Source: Chloroflexota bacterium (GTDB lineage Bacteria; Chloroflexota; Dehalococcoidia; DSTF01; RBG-16-68-14). From it: a stretch of DNA of 7,190 bases. A program made the position numbers and the translations under genes. Below the pieces are notes generated by a model that saw only the letters and a program-made list of their open reading frames with translations, was not told the origin of the DNA and ran no database searches. The stretch spans positions 1-7,190 of the forward strand of contig JADFRJ010000118.1 of assembly GCA_022561355.1 (NCBI GenBank). The letters run 5' to 3'. Shown here one piece after another: positions 4,637 to 7,190 of this stretch (position 1 is the first letter of the stretch; each line of letters opens with the position of its first letter).

Positions 4637-4697
4637 CCACACCCCATAGCGAGTAATGTAGTACAAATGTGCGAGCTTGTCAAGGCGCGGGGTGTGG
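4637..4697. repeat. 9-bp inverted repeat flanking the promoter
   Basis: CCACACCCC (4637-4645) and GGGGTGTGG (4689-4697) are exact reverse complements 43 bases apart, bracketing the -35/-10 region. They could be two operator half-sites for a looping or cooperative regulator, or terminal repeats of a small element. A chance match of 9 bases this close is unlikely but not excluded. Confidence 0.5.
4655..4683 (-). promoter_or_regulatory. sigma70-type promoter for the NAxKHG gene, with LexA-box-like dyad in the spacer
   Basis: On the minus strand a perfect TTGACA (4683-4678) is followed after exactly 17 bases by TACATT (4660-4655, four of six). The spacer contains GCACATTTGTAC; on the plus strand AGTACAAATGTGCG (4660-4673) fits the cyanobacterial-type LexA box RGTACNNNDGTWCB at 13 of 14 positions. 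The position between -35 and -10 is right for repression. Start would be near 4648. The promoter call is good; the LexA reading is a hypothesis. Confidence 0.65.
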
Positions 4698-4708
4698 AAA
4701 AAGGGAGG

Positions 4709-7190
4709 CTAGGCGGCGACTTCGTCCCAAGCGAGGAGCGCGGCCTGCTCCAGTACGGTACGGGTAGCTTTCTCCGCCTTGTCCGGCGGATAGCCGTGCT
4801 TTCGGAGGATCCGCCTGACTAGAACGCGTAGCTGGGCCTGGACGTTCTCACGGATAGTCCAGTCGATCTTCACGTTGGCCCGCACGGCTGCCACGAGCTC
4901 GCGGGCTATGTCGCGCAGCGTTTCATCCCCCAGCACCTGGACGGCGCTGTCGTTCGTCTCGAGCGCATCGTAGAAGGCAACTTCCTCTTCAGAGAGGCCG
5001 AGCTGCTCGCCACGGGCATCCGCCTCGCGCATGTCCCTGGCCAGCTTAAGAAGCTCCTCGATGACCTGGGCGGCCTCGATGGCGCGGTTCTGATAGCGTC
5101 GCACCGAGTTCTCAAGCATCTCCAGGAACGAGCGAGCCTGAACGGCGTTCTTCCGGCGCCTCTTCCTAATCTCCCCATGGAGGAGCTTCTGAAGCATCTC
5201 GGCGGCGAGATTGCGCTGTGGCATGTTGGCGACTTCCGCGAGGAACTCCTCCGACAGGATCGATATATCTGGCTTATCCAGCCCCGCCGCAGCAAAAATG
5301 TCGATGACGCCCTCGGGGGCGATAGCGCGCGAGACGATCTGGCGGATGGCTAGGTCGAGGTCTTCCTGCGGTTTGGCGTCAATCAGGGTTCGCTTGGCAA
5401 GTACCGAACGAACAGCCTGGAAGAACGCGACGTCATCGCGAATCTGTAGCGCTTCATCGCTCGGGACGGCCAGTGCAAAGGCCTGCGAAACTTCGCGGAC
5501 GGCAGCGATGAAGCGCTCTTTGCCGTCCTCTTGAGCGAGGATGTGTTCCAACGCGGCAGGGAGTAGTCCGAGTTTCTCCCCCGGGTCTCCAGACACCCAG
5601 ATCGACCAGTCGAACCCATGCAGGATTCCGCAGCAGACCTCATGCTTTTCGAGCATCACGGCGATAGCTTCGCTCTGGTCAAGCGCCGTGGAGCCAGTTC
5701 CGCCGCTCTCGGTGTAGGTGGCGAGCGCCTGCTTCAGTTCGTGGGCCAGTCCGAGGTAATCCACGATGAGGCCGCCGGGCTTGTCTCGAAACACACGATT
5801 GACCCGTGCTATGGCCTGCATCAGCCCATGCCCTCGCATTGGCTTGTCAACATACATCGTATGGAGCGCCGGGGCGTCGAAGCCCGTCAGCCACATATCG
5901 CGAACGATCACGACGCTCAGGCTGTCGCTCGGATCACGAAAGCGCTTGGCCAGCGCTTCCCGGCGCGCCTTGTTGCGGCTGTGCTGGGCGATCCGCGGTC
6001 CTTCCGATGCGGACCCCGTCATGACGACTTTGATCGCGCCCTCCTCGTCGTCTTCGTCGTACCAAGCTGGACGTAGCTTGACGATCTCGTCATGTAGATC
6101 CATGCAAATGCGCCGGCTCATACAGACGATCATCGCCTTGCCAGCCAGGGCTTCGAGCCGCGCCTCGTAGTGGTCGACGATGTCCTTCGCGACGAGTTGG
6201 AGTCGCTTCTCGGAACCAATGACGGCCTCAAGCTGCGCCCATTTCGACTTCAGCTTCTCCTTGCGCTCGATCTCCTCGCCCTCCGTAGCTTCCTCAAAAT
6301 CAGCGTCGAGCGTCGGCTTTTCGGTGTCGAGCAGCTCTAGTTTCGCAAGCCTGCTTTCGTAGTAGATGGGAACCGTAGCGTTGTCTTCAACGGCACGCTG
6401 GATGTCGTATTTACTGATGTAGTCGCCAAAGACCGCTCGCGTATTCGCGTCGGCCTTCTCGATCGGCGTGCCGGTGAACCCGATAAACGACGCGTTGGGG
6501 AGCGCGTCCCGCATGTGGCGCGCAAAGCCGTCGATGAAGTCGTACTGGCTGCGGTGCGCTTCGTCCGCGATCACGATGATGTTCCGTCGATCGGAAAGTG
6601 CCGGGTGGCGACCGCCTTTGTCCTCCGGGAAGAATTTCTGGATGGTCGTGAACACTACGCCGCCCGCGGAAACGTTGAGCTTCCGCCGCAGGTCCTCCCG
6701 GTTCTCCGCCTGCACCGGCGGCTGCCGGAGCAGGTCCCGGCAACGTGAGAACGTGCCAAAGAGCTGGTCGTCCAAGTCGTTGCGGTCTGTCAGGACGACA
6801 ACGGTCGGGTTGGCCATGCCGGGCTCGCGGATGATCCGGCCGGCATAGAACGCCATCGTGAGGCTCTTGCCGGAGCCCTGCGTGTGCCAGACCACGCCTA
6901 CCCGCTGGTCGCCCGGCTCGCCGCCGTGCTGCTGGCCGGTCTCGTAACCCCGCCGGATATCGCTGGTGCGTTTGTCCTTGTGCTGCTCCTCGGAGGCGCG
7001 GAGCGTTTCCTGGACCGCGTATCTCACAGCGTGGAACTGGTGGTAGCCCGCCATCTTCTTCGCGAGCGCGCCGCTCCCGTCGTCCTCGAAGACGATGAAG
7101 TCTCGTATCAGGTCGAGGAACCGGCGCTTCTCGAACATCCCCTCCAGCAAGACCTGGAGCTGCAGCTCATAGTCCTCAGCCACCTCCTCG
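4709..7190 (-). CDS. hsdR: type I restriction enzyme R subunit HsdR, motor and C-terminal part (partial, N-terminus off right edge)
   Basis: HsdR is the DNA-translocating and cleaving subunit of type I restriction complexes (with HsdM and HsdS). Counting from the GTG at 7183, the superfamily-2 helicase motifs appear in order: the conserved entry YHQFHAVRYAV (47-57), Walker A HTQGSGKS (100-107), VLTDRNDLDDQLF (130-142) and FTTIQKF (178-184). Next come Walker B ADEAHRSQYDF (206-216), FIGFTGTPIE (233-242), motif IV-like MIVCMSRRICMDLHDEI (351-367), IVRDMWLTGFDAP (426-438) and the arginine-finger region QAIARVNRVFRDKPGGLIVDYLGLA (456-480). A long helical C-terminal domain for complex assembly follows, ending in TAG. 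The frame stays open past GTG 7183 (preceding Glu-Glu codons) to the edge, so GTG is an internal Val. The N-terminal PD-(D/E)XK nuclease, roughly 200-250 residues, lies outside, and hsdM/hsdS are not in view. All motor motifs are intact. Confidence 0.95.
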   Translation of the reverse strand, partial: EEVAEDYELQLQVLLEGMFEKRRFLDLIRDFIVFEDDGSGALAKKMAGYHQFHAVRYAVQETLRASEEQHKDKRTSDIRRGYETGQQHGGEPGDQRVGVVWHTQGSGKSLTMAFYAGRIIREPGMANPTVVVLTDRNDLDDQLFGTFSRCRDLLRQPPVQAENREDLRRKLNVSAGGVVFTTIQKFFPEDKGGRHPALSDRRNIIVIADEAHRSQYDFIDGFARHMRDALPNASFIGFTGTPIEKADANTRAVFGDYISKYDIQRAVEDNATVPIYYESRLAKLELLDTEKPTLDADFEEATEGEEIERKEKLKSKWAQLEAVIGSEKRLQLVAKDIVDHYEARLEALAGKAMIVCMSRRICMDLHDEIVKLRPAWYDEDDEEGAIKVVMTGSASEGPRIAQHSRNKARREALAKRFRDPSDSLSVVIVRDMWLTGFDAPALHTMYVDKPMRGHGLMQAIARVNRVFRDKPGGLIVDYLGLAHELKQALATYTESGGTGSTALDQSEAIAVMLEKHEVCCGILHGFDWSIWVSGDPGEKLGLLPAALEHILAQEDGKERFIAAVREVSQAFALAVPSDEALQIRDDVAFFQAVRSVLAKRTLIDAKPQEDLDLAIRQIVSRAIAPEGVIDIFAAAGLDKPDISILSEEFLAEVANMPQRNLAAEMLQKLLHGEIRKRRRKNAVQARSFLEMLENSVRRYQNRAIEAAQVIEELLKLARDMREADARGEQLGLSEEEVAFYDALETNDSAVQVLGDETLRDIARELVAAVRANVKIDWTIRENVQAQLRVLVRRILRKHGYPPDKAEKATRTVLEQAALLAWDEVAA

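Larger units (their letters stand above)
4531..4708 (-). promoter_or_regulatory. AT-richer leader and promoter region between hsdR and the NAxKHG gene
   Basis: This is the only clearly AT-rich stretch of the right part. It contains, in minus-strand order, half of a 9-bp inverted repeat, the promoter, the other half, the right copy of the 23-bp repeat and the Shine-Dalgarno GGAAGGAG (4541-4548). If the start is near 4648, the leader is about 118 bases. No terminator for hsdR is evident. Confidence 0.55.

Noticed and set aside
4277..4822. 181-codon plus-strand frame crossing from the NAxKHG gene into hsdR
   Set aside because: It spans the opposite strand of two supported genes and their promoter and has no domain-like text.
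7181..7183. GTG 7183 as the true hsdR start
   Set aside because: The frame is open upstream to the edge, and the family needs a further nuclease domain before this point.

Overview
This looks like a piece of a metagenome-derived bacterial contig, and probably a composite of two genomes. From about 968 to 7190 the DNA is GC-rich, and all supported genes read on the minus strand. The combination of argS style, an inositol-monophosphatase neighbour, a DUF402 protein, a 'GPKT..GKA..RNAxKHG' protein and GTAGGGGCGC-type palindromes fits a GC-rich Chloroflexota-like (Dehalococcoidia/SAR202-like) bacterium. That assignment is inference from style, not a database result. The left end (1 to about 967) has visibly lower GC, different codon use and a different kind of intergenic palindrome. 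Its two gene pieces, an Fe-S-protein-like N-terminus and a 3-hydroxyacyl-CoA dehydrogenase C-terminus, also suit a Dehalococcoidia-like anaerobe.

Layout. At 1-281 is the N-terminal part of a gene running off the left edge. At 282-586 is an intergenic stretch with four palindromes. At 587-1207 is one open frame whose first ~80 codons are an inositol-monophosphatase N-terminus and whose last ~126 codons are a 3-hydroxyacyl-CoA dehydrogenase C-terminal domain. The joint near 968 coincides with the base-composition change, so it is most likely an assembly chimera or a recombination scar. At 1217-2878 is a complete argS (GTG start). It overlaps by GTGA the upstream DUF402 gene at 2875-3381, so DUF402, argS and the phosphatase fragment form a tight operon.

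At 3382-3753 is a gene-free stretch holding an array of about eight small hairpins. Six of them form three two-hairpin units whose stems differ in sequence but keep pairing. At 3754-4530 is an uncharacterised protein of the GPKT/NAxKHG family with an AT-hook-like N-terminus. Upstream of it (4531-4708) lies a good sigma70-type promoter with a LexA-box-like dyad in its spacer, flanked by a 9-bp inverted repeat. From 4709 through the right edge runs the motor/helicase and C-terminal part of a type I restriction enzyme HsdR subunit; its nuclease domain is off the window.

The most interesting stretch is 3439-4697. The NAxKHG gene, the covarying hairpin array at its 3' side, a near-identical 23-bp direct repeat at both ends, a GTAGGGGCGC palindrome shared by the array and the coding region, and a possibly damage-regulated promoter together suggest a compact accessory or mobile unit. 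It sits between a restriction gene and a housekeeping operon. No transposase is visible, so its mobility is a hypothesis.
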